DNA of 64,000 nucleotides from positions 62,001 to 126,000 of the forward strand of contig NZ_CP142394.1 in NCBI RefSeq assembly GCF_035930445.1, in the 5' to 3' direction. The notes beneath the pieces were generated by a model. That model did no database searches. It was not told the DNA's origin and was given only the letters and a program-made list of their open reading frames with translations. The position numbers and the translations under genes are program-made. Shown piece by piece: positions 36,161 through 44,567 of this stretch (its first letter is position 1; every line of letters starts with the position of its first letter). Source of the stretch: Sphingopyxis chilensis. GTDB taxonomy: Bacteria > Pseudomonadota > Alphaproteobacteria > Sphingomonadales > Sphingomonadaceae.

Positions 36161-37324
36161 TCAGTCTTTGGGATATCGTCGAGTAATACGCTCTGGGCGC
36201 TGAGGTATTGCCTCGTCAGGATCGAGTTGCACTATCTTTGCGCCCGAGCGTTTCATCGCTATCTTCGCCACCGACCAGTTCTGATCGGACATCGCGATGA
36301 AGACGGTTACCTCCGACAATGAACGGTCGGGCAGCTTTGCAGCTATCTTCTTTAAGACATTTACAAGGTTGGCCTCCGAGAGCGACGCCAGTGCTACCTT
36401 GTCCGCGTAGCTTTCGGTCAGCGCGTCGCGGACCCAAGTTTCAGACACGGCATAGTTATCCGCACTAGGGAGGCGGAGAACCGTCGTGGATGGCGTGTGT
36501 TCGTCACCGATCAGACGACCAACCGCCTCACGCAGATAGTCGTGCCATTCGCGCTCGGAGTTGGTTTTCGGACCGAGTAACGGAGCAAGAAACGCTGCCT
36601 TCGCGGCTGCATCATGCGCGGTTCGCGCTGCGAGAACCGTGCGAGCTGCAGCCAGCGCAGCGTCCCACGTGCCGCGGTTAATTGGCGATACCGTCCCGTC
36701 GGTAAGGTCGACCGCAATGTCGATTGTGGCGGGATCGGACACAAAATCCTCGGAAGGGATTACGACCGGAATTACCACTTTTTGCCCATTGGGCGAGAAG
36801 TGTGGATCACCCCGCCAGTGGATAGAACTGACCGAGTGGGGGAGAGCCTCAATGTAGTCGGCCGGGAGGATATCGGAAAGAGCGAGGGCTCGAACCAGCT
36901 TGCCTCTCGATCCGTAAATCACCACCGCGTTTGGCCCGTAGCCCGTGCCATGCCAATCATCGAACGTTATGGCATATTCACCATCGTCTCGAACGATAGC
37001 CGACACCGGGGCTACATCGTTCAAAATTTGATGTGCCCAGACAATCTGCCACCTCTTGTTCACCAGTCGCTCCAGTTGTGCGGTCGCAACCGACGCTCCA
37101 CCTTCATTTTGTCCGGCAGTCTCGACCTCTTTTACCTTGTCTCCGAAATAGGCGAGTTGGCTCTCGATATCTCGAGGCGTGATCGTGATGCGGGCGTGGC
37201 CAGCGCAAGAGGAGTAAGTAGCAGTCGTTGGCAACACCCAGCTATCGGCGCATGCCGGTACAGGTGTTACCGACACTAGGATCGTAGCCAAGGCTAGCAT
37301 ACCCAGAGCACTAGCGATTCTCAT
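36161..37324 (-). CDS. Exported protein of unknown function
   Basis: About 387 residues. ATG 37324 follows a strong GGGGAGGACA site and begins a clear signal peptide (MRIASALGMLALATILV, cleavage near ACA-DSW). The mature part contains AITFDDWHGTGYGPNAVVIYG, then ALPHSVSSIHWRGDPHFSPNGQK, which reads like a beta-rich domain conserved in uncharacterised secreted proteins. No catalytic motif is evident. Composition is distinctly more A/T-rich than the surrounding genes, suggesting acquired DNA. About 270 bp of gene-free sequence separate it from the next gene. Confidence 0.72.
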   Translation of the reverse strand: MRIASALGMLALATILVSVTPVPACADSWVLPTTATYSSCAGHARITITPRDIESQLAYFGDKVKEVETAGQNEGGASVATAQLERLVNKRWQIVWAHQILNDVAPVSAIVRDDGEYAITFDDWHGTGYGPNAVVIYGSRGKLVRALALSDILPADYIEALPHSVSSIHWRGDPHFSPNGQKVVIPVVIPSEDFVSDPATIDIAVDLTDGTVSPINRGTWDAALAAARTVLAARTAHDAAAKAAFLAPLLGPKTNSEREWHDYLREAVGRLIGDEHTPSTTVLRLPSADNYAVSETWVRDALTESYADKVALASLSEANLVNVLKKIAAKLPDRSLSEVTVFIAMSDQNWSVAKIAMKRSGAKIVQLDPDEAIPQRPERITRRYPKD

Positions 37325-37592
37325 TGTCCTCCCCTTTGGGATATGATGTATCATGCGAACGTCATCGCGCAACTCCGATCCAATTTCAGCGACCGCTACC
37401 CAAAGCAATAGGACGAACCCGCGCCAGTCTCCCGGGTCGCTGTCGAGATACGTCTACCCTTGCGGCACGCTCTCCCGCGATCTCAGCGACGGTACAGGAT
37501 GTCTCGATGGCCGCTTTGGGCGCGGGCTTCTTTTGGAGTAAGGGGCCGCAGTCGGTCGGAAGCGGCCTTCCCCGACGCCGCGACTGCGAAGT

Positions 37593-38375
37593 TCAGTTGA
37601 GCGCCACGAACCGCGCCATGTCGTCGCGCGTCAAATATCGCACGTCGTCGAACGGCGTCGCGTTGGTCAGCGCATAAAAGGCCCGCGCCTTCGCGGCATC
37701 CATTCCCATTTCGCGGTAAAGCGCGAGATATTCGGCGTGGACCGGGTCGCTTGCCGGATAGTCGTTCGCCTCACGCCCATATTCGTCGGCCCAGCTATGC
37801 ACGCCGAATTCGGCGTCGGGCGCGGCGCGGCGCGTGACGCCGGCCAGCCACAGTTCGACCGCGCCCGACCGGATCGACCCGCCCGCGGGCACGACCGTTT
37901 CCATGCCCTGGCGCCGGATCGCCCGCGCAAGGATCAGATTGGCGTCCTCGTCGAGGCTGCCGGGGCAATCGACCATCTCGAGCCGCCTCAGCCCCGGAAA
38001 GGCCGCGAGCATCGCCGCGAACTGGCGCGGGGTCGCCGAGGTGACGTCGCCCGCCATGCGGACCGTCGCCCCGTCGATCACAGCGAAAGGCCCGAAGCGC
38101 GCTTTCGCATGGCCGAGCGTTGCGAGACTGGCCGCGGGCGCATAGCGCCGCGCCGCTGCAAGCTCCGCATCCTCGACCAGCGCCTCGTCATCGAGCAGCG
38201 CCATATCCTCGTCGATATAGTCTGCGCCCTCTTCGTCGCCGGCATCCTCATAGGTCCACGTCACCGTCGTCGTCGTGATCGTCACAAGCTGCTGCGCCTG
38301 CGCCGGCGCGAACGCCAGCACCGACGCCAAGGCGGCGACGATCAGCGTGCGAAGGAAGGCGGACGGCGAGATCAT
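37593..38375 (-). CDS. Exported ClpP-like protein, possible serine peptidase
   Basis: 260 residues. A signal peptide ends at about residue 28 (APAQAQ). Residues 43-72 are strongly acidic. Residues 95-200 resemble the uncharacterised periplasmic ClpP-like family: an arm ending CPGS (139), an ARAIRRQGMETVVPAGG helix-strand, then SIRSGAVELWLAG with Ser170 in the nucleophile position, and EFGVHSWAD with His193. The usual SPGG oxyanion sequence is altered to CPGS. Activity is therefore uncertain. Neighbours give no further clue; a GTTAACC half-site lies upstream at 38435. Confidence 0.65.
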   Translation of the reverse strand: MISPSAFLRTLIVAALASVLAFAPAQAQQLVTITTTTVTWTYEDAGDEEGADYIDEDMALLDDEALVEDAELAAARRYAPAASLATLGHAKARFGPFAVIDGATVRMAGDVTSATPRQFAAMLAAFPGLRRLEMVDCPGSLDEDANLILARAIRRQGMETVVPAGGSIRSGAVELWLAGVTRRAAPDAEFGVHSWADEYGREANDYPASDPVHAEYLALYREMGMDAAKARAFYALTNATPFDDVRYLTRDDMARFVALN

Positions 38376-38454
38376 GCGTCCGCCTTCGCGCGGGCGCGAT
38401 GATCAAAGGACCAACAGGCAGCGTCAGCGCGCCGTTAACCCCGTTTCGGGACGC

Positions 38455-39108
38455 TCAATCGCGATCGGGCGCACCGAGCGGGAAATAGGCGCGATACGGC
38501 CGCGCCTCCTCGACGCAGCGCGCGACCGCCGGATGCGCGAGCAATCGGGCGCGATAGGCGCGCAGATTCTCGCAGCCTTCCGGGATGGGATGAACCCAGT
38601 CGGCGTAGAACAGCGACGGGGCCGCTGCGCAGTCGGCCAGCGTGAAGCCATGCGGCGTCGCCCAGCCGCCGCCCGCCAGCTCCTTGTCGAGCCAGCCATA
38701 GACGGTATCGAGCGCCGCCTTCGACTGGTCGACGATCATCGGCACATGATGGTCGGGCCCGCGGATCGCGTCGGCGACCACCGCCTGCATCCGGCCCATC
38801 ACATGATTGTCGAAGATGCGGTCGAACAGCCGCACCTTCAGCGCCGCCTCGAAATCGGTGGGGATCATCCGCGGCTCGGACACCAGATGGTCGAGATATT
38901 CGATGATGATCGACGATTCGAACCAGGGCACGCCATCGTGGACGAGCAGCGGGAACTGCCCCACCGGCCAATGCGCCTTCAGCTCGGGCATATGGCCGGG
39001 GAACGCCGGGTCGACCGAACGATAGTCGAATTCGATCCCCTTCTCGTAAAGCGCGATCAGCGCCTTCCACGTATAGGAGGAAAAGGGGTGTCCGTAGAAG
39101 ATCAGCAT
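38455..39108 (-). CDS. Glutathione S-transferase family protein
   Basis: 217 residues. Thioredoxin-fold half MLIFYGHPFSSYTWKALIAL with the likely active-site serines, cis-Pro in VGQFPLLVHD and the ES pair in PWFESSIIIEYLD that binds glutathione. C-terminal helical half has HGFTLADCAAAPSLFYADWV. ATG 39108 follows GGAAGG; the frame extends 10 residues upstream but without a good ribosome site. Last gene of the 14-gene minus-strand run headed by a TetR regulator. Confidence 0.9.
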   Translation of the reverse strand: MLIFYGHPFSSYTWKALIALYEKGIEFDYRSVDPAFPGHMPELKAHWPVGQFPLLVHDGVPWFESSIIIEYLDHLVSEPRMIPTDFEAALKVRLFDRIFDNHVMGRMQAVVADAIRGPDHHVPMIVDQSKAALDTVYGWLDKELAGGGWATPHGFTLADCAAAPSLFYADWVHPIPEGCENLRAYRARLLAHPAVARCVEEARPYRAYFPLGAPDRD

Positions 39109-39127
39109 CGATTGCCTTCCCTGCGCG

Positions 39128-39634
39128 TCAGCCGGCACCGACGGCTTCGCCTTTCAGCGCCGCCTCGATCTTTGCGATGTCGATCTTCTTCATCGTCATC
39201 ATCGCGTCCATCGCGCGCTTGGCTGCGGCGCGGTCCGGGTCGGTCATCGCGCGCGTCAGCGCGCGCGGGGTGATCTGCCAATTGACCCCCCATTTGTCCT
39301 TGCACCAGCCGCACATGCTTTCCTCGCCGCCATTACCCACGATCGCGTTCCAGTAGCGGTCGGTCTCTTCCTGCGTGTCGGTGTTGATCACGATCGAAAA
39401 GGCTTCGTCCTGCCGGAATGCCGGCCCGCCGTTGATCGCGATGAAGGGGATGCCCATCACGGTGAATTCGACCGTCAGTACATCGCCTTCCTTGCCGTCG
39501 GGATAGTCGCTCGGCGAGCGGGTGGCGGCGATGAATTCGCTGTCCGGAAAGGTCGCGGCATAGAATTTCGCCGCCGCCTCGGCGTCATGGTCGTACCACA
39601 GGCACATCGTCACCGGTTCGCTACCGTTGCTCAT
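39128..39634 (-). CDS. PhnB-like VOC-superfamily protein
   Basis: 168 residues, of the group annotated as 3-dmu-9_3-mt or PhnB-like. It shows CLWYDHDAEAAAKFYAATFPDS, GKEGDVLTVEFTVMG, the TDTQEETDRYWNAIVGNGG helix and MCGWCKDKWGVNWQITPRAL. The last third (DRAAAKRAMDAMMTMKKIDI) is a typical tail. Metal-binding His residues of glyoxalase enzymes are not evident. It is a close tandem paralogue of the next gene upstream, 25 bp away. Preceded by AAAGGAGACGG. Confidence 0.9.
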   Translation of the reverse strand: MSNGSEPVTMCLWYDHDAEAAAKFYAATFPDSEFIAATRSPSDYPDGKEGDVLTVEFTVMGIPFIAINGGPAFRQDEAFSIVINTDTQEETDRYWNAIVGNGGEESMCGWCKDKWGVNWQITPRALTRAMTDPDRAAAKRAMDAMMTMKKIDIAKIEAALKGEAVGAG

Positions 39635-39659
39635 GATCCGTCTCCTTTGCTCGCGGCGC

Positions 39660-40154
39660 TCAGGCCACCGGTTCGCCGCGCACCGCGGCCTCGATCGTCG
39701 CGATGTCGATCTTCTTCATCCCCATCATCGCCTCGAACGCGCGCTTGGCCGCGGCGCGGTCGCTGCCGGTTGTCGCGTCGAGCAGCGCGCGCGGGGTGAT
39801 CTGCCACGACACGCCCCATTTGTCCTTGCACCAGCCGCACACGCTTTCCTGACCGCCATTGCCCACGATCGCGTTCCACAGCCGGTCGGTCTCCTCCTGC
39901 GTGTCGGTGTGGACCTGGAAGGAGAAGGCCTCGCTATGCTTGAAGATCGGCGGGCCGTTGAGCCCGACGCACGGCGTACCGAGCAGCGTGAACTCGACCG
40001 TCTGCACATCGCCCTCCTTGCCGCCCGGCGAATCCGCCGGCGCGCGGTTCACCGCGCCGACATGGCTGTCGGCAAAGGTCTTGGCATAAAAGGCCGCGGC
40101 CTCCTCGGCATCGCCTTCGTACCAGAGGCACAGGGTCATCGGGGTCTTCGTCAT
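39660..40154 (-). CDS. PhnB-like VOC-superfamily protein, tandem paralogue
   Basis: 164 residues. It aligns almost end to end with the neighbouring PhnB-like protein, sharing CLWYEGDAEEAAAFYAKTF, GKEGDVQTVEFTLLG, TDTQEETDRLWNAIVGNGG and CGWCKDKWGVSWQITPRAL. It is a clear recent duplication. The start at 40154 follows AGGAGAGAGACG, a leader shared with other genes of this run. Function of the family in this setting is not established. Confidence 0.9.
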   Translation of the reverse strand: MTKTPMTLCLWYEGDAEEAAAFYAKTFADSHVGAVNRAPADSPGGKEGDVQTVEFTLLGTPCVGLNGPPIFKHSEAFSFQVHTDTQEETDRLWNAIVGNGGQESVCGWCKDKWGVSWQITPRALLDATTGSDRAAAKRAFEAMMGMKKIDIATIEAAVRGEPVA

Positions 40155-40183
40155 CGTCTCTCTCCTGAGTTTTCTTGGGGGGA

Positions 40184-40975
40184 TTATGCTTTGCGCGGGC
40201 CGACGAAGCCGATCGGCGCACCCTCGGGGTCGATCGCGTTCATCGCATATTCGCCGCCGGGGATTTCCATCGGTTCGTTGGTGATCGTGCCGCCGTTCGC
40301 GGCCACCGCATCGCGCGCCCGGTCGATATCATCGACGCCGATGTAGAAATTCCACACCGGTGCCGGATAGCCCTCCATCAACGGCATCACCGCGCCCAGC
40401 CCCACATCGCCGCGCTGGATGAAGCGATAGGCGCCAAGCTCGCCCATCGGCATCTCGCCTTCCTGGCGCCAGCTGAAATGCTTTTTGTAAAAGGCGATGG
40501 CGCCGTCGGGGTCGCTCGTCGCAAGCTCGTTCCAGCGCATATGCTGCGCCCGATCGACCGAAAACACGTCGCTTTCGCCGCCGCCCTCGGGCGGGATCGG
40601 GTCCATGATATAGAAGGGCGCGCCCTGCGGGTCGCTGACCATCGCGATGCGCCCGACGGGCAGGTCGGTCGCCGGCATGTGCACCGCGCCGCCATCGGCC
40701 TTGATCGCGTCGATCGCCTTGTCGACATCGGCGACATGCAGATAGCCGAGCCAGCCCGGCCGCGCCCCGCCCGCGATCATGTCGGCGTTCAGCGCCAGCA
40801 CCCCGCCGGCGTTGCCGCCGTCGGCGCGCCCGATCATCCGATAATCCATGTCGCCCGCCGCCGGATCGCGCTCCGGCGCGATCGTCCAGCCGACCACCGC
40901 GCCGTAAAAGCGCGCCGCGCCCGCCGGGTCGGGGGTCATCAGTTCGTACCAGATGAAGTTCGATGCGTCGTTCAT
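40184..40975 (-). CDS. VOC-superfamily protein with two glyoxalase-like domains
   Basis: 263 residues. Two VOC repeats: the first begins FIWYELMTPDPAGAARFYGAVVGW and the second HMRWNELATSDPDGAIAFYKKHFSW. Each ends in the usual PEG or PQGAPF strand (VSDPQGAPFYIMDP; AIDPEGAPIGFVGP). Such proteins are often annotated as bleomycin-resistance or glyoxalase-like. The start at 40975 has the same AGGAGAGAGACG-ATG context as the preceding PhnB gene. Confidence 0.9.
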   Translation of the reverse strand: MNDASNFIWYELMTPDPAGAARFYGAVVGWTIAPERDPAAGDMDYRMIGRADGGNAGGVLALNADMIAGGARPGWLGYLHVADVDKAIDAIKADGGAVHMPATDLPVGRIAMVSDPQGAPFYIMDPIPPEGGGESDVFSVDRAQHMRWNELATSDPDGAIAFYKKHFSWRQEGEMPMGELGAYRFIQRGDVGLGAVMPLMEGYPAPVWNFYIGVDDIDRARDAVAANGGTITNEPMEIPGGEYAMNAIDPEGAPIGFVGPRKA

Positions 40976-40999
40976 CGTCTCTCTCCTCGATCTTGATCG

Positions 41000-41716
41000 T
41001 CAGTAAGTCAGGCTCGGGAACCAGTCGCCGCGTCCTTCGGGCGTCATGTCGAGCAGCCCCCACAGCGGATCGACCAGGTCGCCCGCGCGGTGGTGCTGGC
41101 CGGGATCCTCGGGCGCATAGGCCATCTCGCTCGCCCAGACGTGGCGGATGACACCGCCATCGCGGTGAAAGACGTTGAAGATCGTCTCGTCCCAATTTTC
41201 GCCCGGCTTCATGCCATGCTCGGCGCGCTTGGCGTCGCTCAGCTTCGAAGTGTCGCCGAAATAGTCGGCCGAATAACGCCCATCGACATCGGACAGGAAG
41301 ACAAGGTGCGGCCAGCGCCGGTCCTTCGCCCAGGCTTCGAGCCGCGCGATCGGCGATTTCGCCACGACATAGAGCGGCGCCCGTTGCCCGACATGGCGCA
41401 CGCTGCCGTCGATCGCGTCGAGCATATGCGTGCAGCCGTTGCACGGCTTGTCGCGCTCGGGTCCGAACATGAAGCTTTGCAGGATGATGCTCGGCTTGCT
41501 GTCGAACAGCGCGGAGAGCGTCACCCGCTCGGGCCGCTGATCGGCGCCGATCCGCTCGAAACCATAATCCTCGGGCACTTCGCCGCCGGGCGGCAGCGCG
41601 CGGCGTTTCGCCGCCACCGCCTCGATCTGCCGGCGCAGCGCGATCTCGTCGGCAAGCAACTCGGCGCGCGCCGCGCGATATTCCGGGCTCTCGTTCGGGA
41701 AGGACAGATGTTGCAT
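41000..41716 (-). CDS. DUF899-family thioredoxin-like protein
   Basis: 238 residues. The conserved RDKPCNGCTHMLDAIDGS region gives a C-x-x-C pair, preceded by ILQSFMFGPE and followed by APLYVVAKSPIARLEAWAKDRRWP, the DUF899 hallmarks. Later ETIFNVFHRDGGVIRHVWASE and the C-terminal HHRAGDLVDPLWGLLDMTPEGRG complete the family pattern. Thioredoxin-like folding is known for the family; substrates are not. ATG 41716 follows AAAGGAAAAG. Confidence 0.9.
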   Translation of the reverse strand: MQHLSFPNESPEYRAARAELLADEIALRRQIEAVAAKRRALPPGGEVPEDYGFERIGADQRPERVTLSALFDSKPSIILQSFMFGPERDKPCNGCTHMLDAIDGSVRHVGQRAPLYVVAKSPIARLEAWAKDRRWPHLVFLSDVDGRYSADYFGDTSKLSDAKRAEHGMKPGENWDETIFNVFHRDGGVIRHVWASEMAYAPEDPGQHHRAGDLVDPLWGLLDMTPEGRGDWFPSLTY

Positions 41717-41786
41717 GTCTTTTCCTTTCATTCCGGGGAGGGGGTGGCGTTGATATCGAGCATCTCGACGCGCTCGACGCTTCTGC

Positions 41787-42344
41787 TCACCCTGCATATC
41801 CCTTCGTCGTTTCGATCGGCGGGGCGCGAAAGCCCATCGCCGCCCATGCCGTCAGCAGCCGCCACATGAATTTGCCCGACGGCGTGCGGTAATTGGGGAT
41901 GTCGCCCGGCAATTCGGTGCCGTCCGGCCGGTCACCGACGATCGTCCGCATTTCGGCCGCCGGCCGCTCTTCTGCGGCGATGCGGTCCGAATAGACGCTG
42001 AGCCAATGCCCCTTGGTGAATTCGAGCGCGATCGGCGCGTGACAGCATCGCGCGACAAAGCGCCGCGTGGGCGACTCGGGGGTCAGCCGATGCTCGTCGA
42101 GCCGGTCAGATCCCGACAGCCATTCGATCCGGTCCTTGCGCATCAGGACATAGGGCGTGCCGCCATCGGCGCCGACGACCTCCGGCGCGCCGGGCACGGC
42201 CGCGAAACGCCGGCCCGCTTGCTGGCAGCTCTGGCAGTAACAGGTCGCCGCAACGATCGGCTTGCCGCTCAGCTCCAGCGTCACCGCGCCGCACCGGCAC
42301 GATGCGGTGCGCTTGATATCGCGATCGTCGGTCCCGGCCGTCAC
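41787..42344 (-). CDS. GFA/CENP-V-family zinc protein
   Basis: 185 residues of the glutathione-dependent formaldehyde-activating (GFA) fold. Zinc-binding cysteines lie in ASCRCGAVTLEL (Cys16, 18) and ATCYCQSCQQAG (Cys35, 37, 40), with a later ARCCHAP. The C-terminal part is longer than in the minimal family. GTG 42344 overlaps the stop of the GST gene upstream, so translation is probably coupled. Enzyme activity of most family members is unproven. Confidence 0.88.
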   Translation of the reverse strand: MTAGTDDRDIKRTASCRCGAVTLELSGKPIVAATCYCQSCQQAGRRFAAVPGAPEVVGADGGTPYVLMRKDRIEWLSGSDRLDEHRLTPESPTRRFVARCCHAPIALEFTKGHWLSVYSDRIAAEERPAAEMRTIVGDRPDGTELPGDIPNYRTPSGKFMWRLLTAWAAMGFRAPPIETTKGYAG

Positions 42345-42985
42345 GCCGATGCCTCCAGCGCGGCCATCGCCTCGGCGATCCTCACCGGCGCCTTGGGGCG
42401 CGCGTACATCGCATCCAGATAGGCGCGGAGCGCGGGGGCGTCGCCCAGCAGTCCTTCCTCCCGCGCCCAGTCGAGGGTGAAGGCGGCGTTGAAATCGGCC
42501 ACCGTGACCTGCTCGCCGACGACGAAGTCGCGCCCCTGCATATGCTGCTCGAACACCGCGACCATGCGCTCGCCGTCGCGCTTCGCCAGCGCGATTTCGT
42601 CGTCCGATTTCTCGTCCGCCGCATAGAGGAAGCTATGCAGCGCGATCCGCCACAGCGGTGCTTCGATCTCGGTCATCAGGAAGAACAGCCAGTGATACAT
42701 CAGGCCGCGGCCTTCCGGTGCATCGGGGATCAGCCCGCCGCCCGGGAAGCGGTCGCCATATTTGTCGGCGAGATAGAGCTGGATCGCGGCGGACTCGCTC
42801 ACCACCAGGTCGCCGTCGACCAGCACCGGCAGCTTTGCCGCCGGGTTGAGCGCGAGGAACTCGGGCGTCCGCTGCTCGCCGGCGCCCAGATCGACCGGGA
42901 TCATTTCATGCGGCAGGTCGAGCTCGTTCAGCAGCCACAGCGCGCGCAGCGCGCGGGTGGGGGGCGTGCCATAAAGTTTGATCAT
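42341..42985 (-). CDS. Glutathione S-transferase family protein
   Basis: 214 residues. Starts MIKLYGTPPTRALRALWLLNEL at 42985; the longer open frame upstream runs into the repeat element and is rejected. Cis-Pro in AAKLPVLVDGD and glutathione-binding ES in VVSESAAIQLYLADKYG. The C-terminal half has VVGEQVTVADFNAAFTLDWA. It is the first gene after the 131-bp repeat inside the gene run and is coupled to the GFA gene by an overlap. Confidence 0.92.
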   Translation of the reverse strand: MIKLYGTPPTRALRALWLLNELDLPHEMIPVDLGAGEQRTPEFLALNPAAKLPVLVDGDLVVSESAAIQLYLADKYGDRFPGGGLIPDAPEGRGLMYHWLFFLMTEIEAPLWRIALHSFLYAADEKSDDEIALAKRDGERMVAVFEQHMQGRDFVVGEQVTVADFNAAFTLDWAREEGLLGDAPALRAYLDAMYARPKAPVRIAEAMAALEASA

Positions 42986-43004
42986 CTTGTCGTCGTCCTT
43001 TCGC

Positions 43005-43135
43005 TCCTCCCTGTGGCGCAGCCATGGGGAGGTGGCAGCGGCGAAGCCGCTGACGGAGGGGCAATGGCGCGAGGTCGCGGCCCCTCCACCATCCTTCGGA
43101 TGGTCCGCCTCCCCACCGCTTCGCGGCAGGGAGGA
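43005..43135. repeat. 131-bp four-hairpin element with 9-bp terminal inverted repeats
   Basis: Ends TCCTCCCTG (43005-43013) and CAGGGAGGA (43127-43135) are exact inverted repeats. Internal hairpins: 43008-43030 (TCCCTGTGGC with GCCATGGGGA, including G-U pairs), 43036-43052 (CAGCGG/CCGCTG), 43055-43087 (GGAGGGGC/GCCCCTCC), 43088-43104 (ACCATCC/GGATGGT). It lies between two genes of the minus-strand run. A fragment occurs at 27104. Confidence 0.8.
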
Positions 43136-43143
43136 ACAGAGCA

Positions 43144-43863
43144 TCACGCCTCGACGATCGGCTCGAATCCGCCATAGATCATGCGCGCGCCGTCGAACGG
43201 GTTGGTCGCAGGATCATGCTTCATCCGCTCGTCGGTCATCATCTTTTCCCAGCCGGCGACCCGCGCTTCCTTGCTCGGCCATTCGACCCAGCTATAGACG
43301 ATGCTCTCGCCGTCCTTCTTGTGCGCGGCGCGGGCATAATCGGTGACCTTGCCGTCGGGGACATCGTCGCTCCACGCCTCGACGACGCGCGTCGCGCCAT
43401 AATCGATGAAAACGGCCGACATCTTCTGCGCCAGCTTGCGATAGGCTTCCTTGTTGCCGTCGGGGACGGGGACGATATAGCCGTCGGCATAGCCGAGCTT
43501 GCCTTCAGCGCGCTCGTCGACGATCGAATCGAAGCCACCATAGATCATCCGCATTCCATCGAACGGCATGGTTTCGCCCATATTCTTCATCCGCGGGTCG
43601 CTGCGCATCTTCGCGTTTGCGGCATCGCGCGTCGCCTTGTCGGGATATTCGAACCAGCTGAACACGACGGTTTCGTCGGGTTTCGCCTGCACTGCGCCCT
43701 TGAAGTCGTTCACCTTGCCGTCGGGGACGTCGTCGCCCCAGCATTCGACCATGCGCGTCACGCCGAATTCCTTGAACAGCGGCGCCGCGTCGGCCGCATG
43801 CTTGTAATAAACATCCTTGTTGGCGGTGGGCACCGCGGCGACAAATCCTTCTACATAGGTCAT
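43144..43863 (-). CDS. Double DUF1428 protein
   Basis: 239 residues made of two tandem DUF1428 domains. Domain 1 (about 1-117) runs YVEGFVAAVPTANKDVYYKHA to MRMIYGGF; domain 2 (about 123-236) runs YADGYIVPVPDGNKEAYRKLA to ARMIYGGF. Each repeats VVEAWSDDVPDGKVTD or its counterpart. DUF1428 proteins are normally single-domain ferredoxin-like-fold dimers, so this is a fused dimer. Function unknown. Start preceded by AAGGAGAGAGA. Confidence 0.9.
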   Translation of the reverse strand: MTYVEGFVAAVPTANKDVYYKHAADAAPLFKEFGVTRMVECWGDDVPDGKVNDFKGAVQAKPDETVVFSWFEYPDKATRDAANAKMRSDPRMKNMGETMPFDGMRMIYGGFDSIVDERAEGKLGYADGYIVPVPDGNKEAYRKLAQKMSAVFIDYGATRVVEAWSDDVPDGKVTDYARAAHKKDGESIVYSWVEWPSKEARVAGWEKMMTDERMKHDPATNPFDGARMIYGGFEPIVEA

Positions 43864-43895
43864 CTTCTCTCTCCTTCGGGGGGTTGGAGTCGTTT

Positions 43896-44567
43896 TCAGG
43901 CGGGCGGACCCGCCTCTTCGCTGAACGCGGCAAGCTGCGCCGCCAGCGCCTTCTGGAACGCCGGACGCGCGAGGCAGCGGTCGAGATAGGCCTGCAATCG
44001 CGGCTGCTCGGCGATCAGCCCGGCCTCGACGCCTTCGCGCAGCACGGTCGCCATCGCGATGTCGGCGACCGTGAAGTCATCGACCAGATATTGCTTGTCG
44101 CCCATCGCGTCGTTGAGGCGGCCCAGCCGGCCCTGGATGAACTCGATCAGGCTCGGGCGGCGCAGCTTCGCCCATTCCTCGTCTTTCGCGAACAGATCGA
44201 CATTGCCCAGCTCGAACAGCATCGGCTCGACGCTGTTATAGGCGGCGAACAACCAGGCGAGCGTGCTCGCGCGCGTCTGGGGATCGCGCGGCATCAGGCG
44301 CGCGTCCTTTTCCGCGAGGTGGAGCAGGATCGCGCCGCTTTCGAACAATCGCACGCCATTGTCGCACAGCACGGGGACCTGCCCCCACGGCTGGAACAGG
44401 AAATGGTCGGCGGGGCGGTTGATCGCGCTGATCAGATGTTCGGCATAATCGAGGCCGATTTCCTCGCACGCCCAGCGCGGGCGCAGGTCGCGGACATAGC
44501 CGCGCGCGAAGTCGGGAACCCAGTCGAAGGCGGTGACTTCAAGCTTGCTCTCGGGATTGACGGGCAT
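43896..44567 (-). CDS. Glutathione S-transferase family protein
   Basis: 223 residues. N-terminal half FDWVPDFARGYVRDLRPRW, cis-Pro in WGQVPVLCDNG, and glutathione-binding ES in VRLFESGAILLHLAEKDA. C-terminal half contains YLVDDFTVADIAMATVLREG. The N-terminal region lacks the usual short Ser or Tyr active-site motif, so the catalytic residue is not obvious. Its start overlaps the end of the alpha/beta hydrolase gene by 29 bp. Confidence 0.88.
   Translation of the reverse strand: MPVNPESKLEVTAFDWVPDFARGYVRDLRPRWACEEIGLDYAEHLISAINRPADHFLFQPWGQVPVLCDNGVRLFESGAILLHLAEKDARLMPRDPQTRASTLAWLFAAYNSVEPMLFELGNVDLFAKDEEWAKLRRPSLIEFIQGRLGRLNDAMGDKQYLVDDFTVADIAMATVLREGVEAGLIAEQPRLQAYLDRCLARPAFQKALAAQLAAFSEEAGPPA

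Noticed and set aside
37325..37592. A gene in the spacer after the exported proteins
   Set aside because: Short frames in both directions lack ribosome sites and recognisable products; I see only spacer here.
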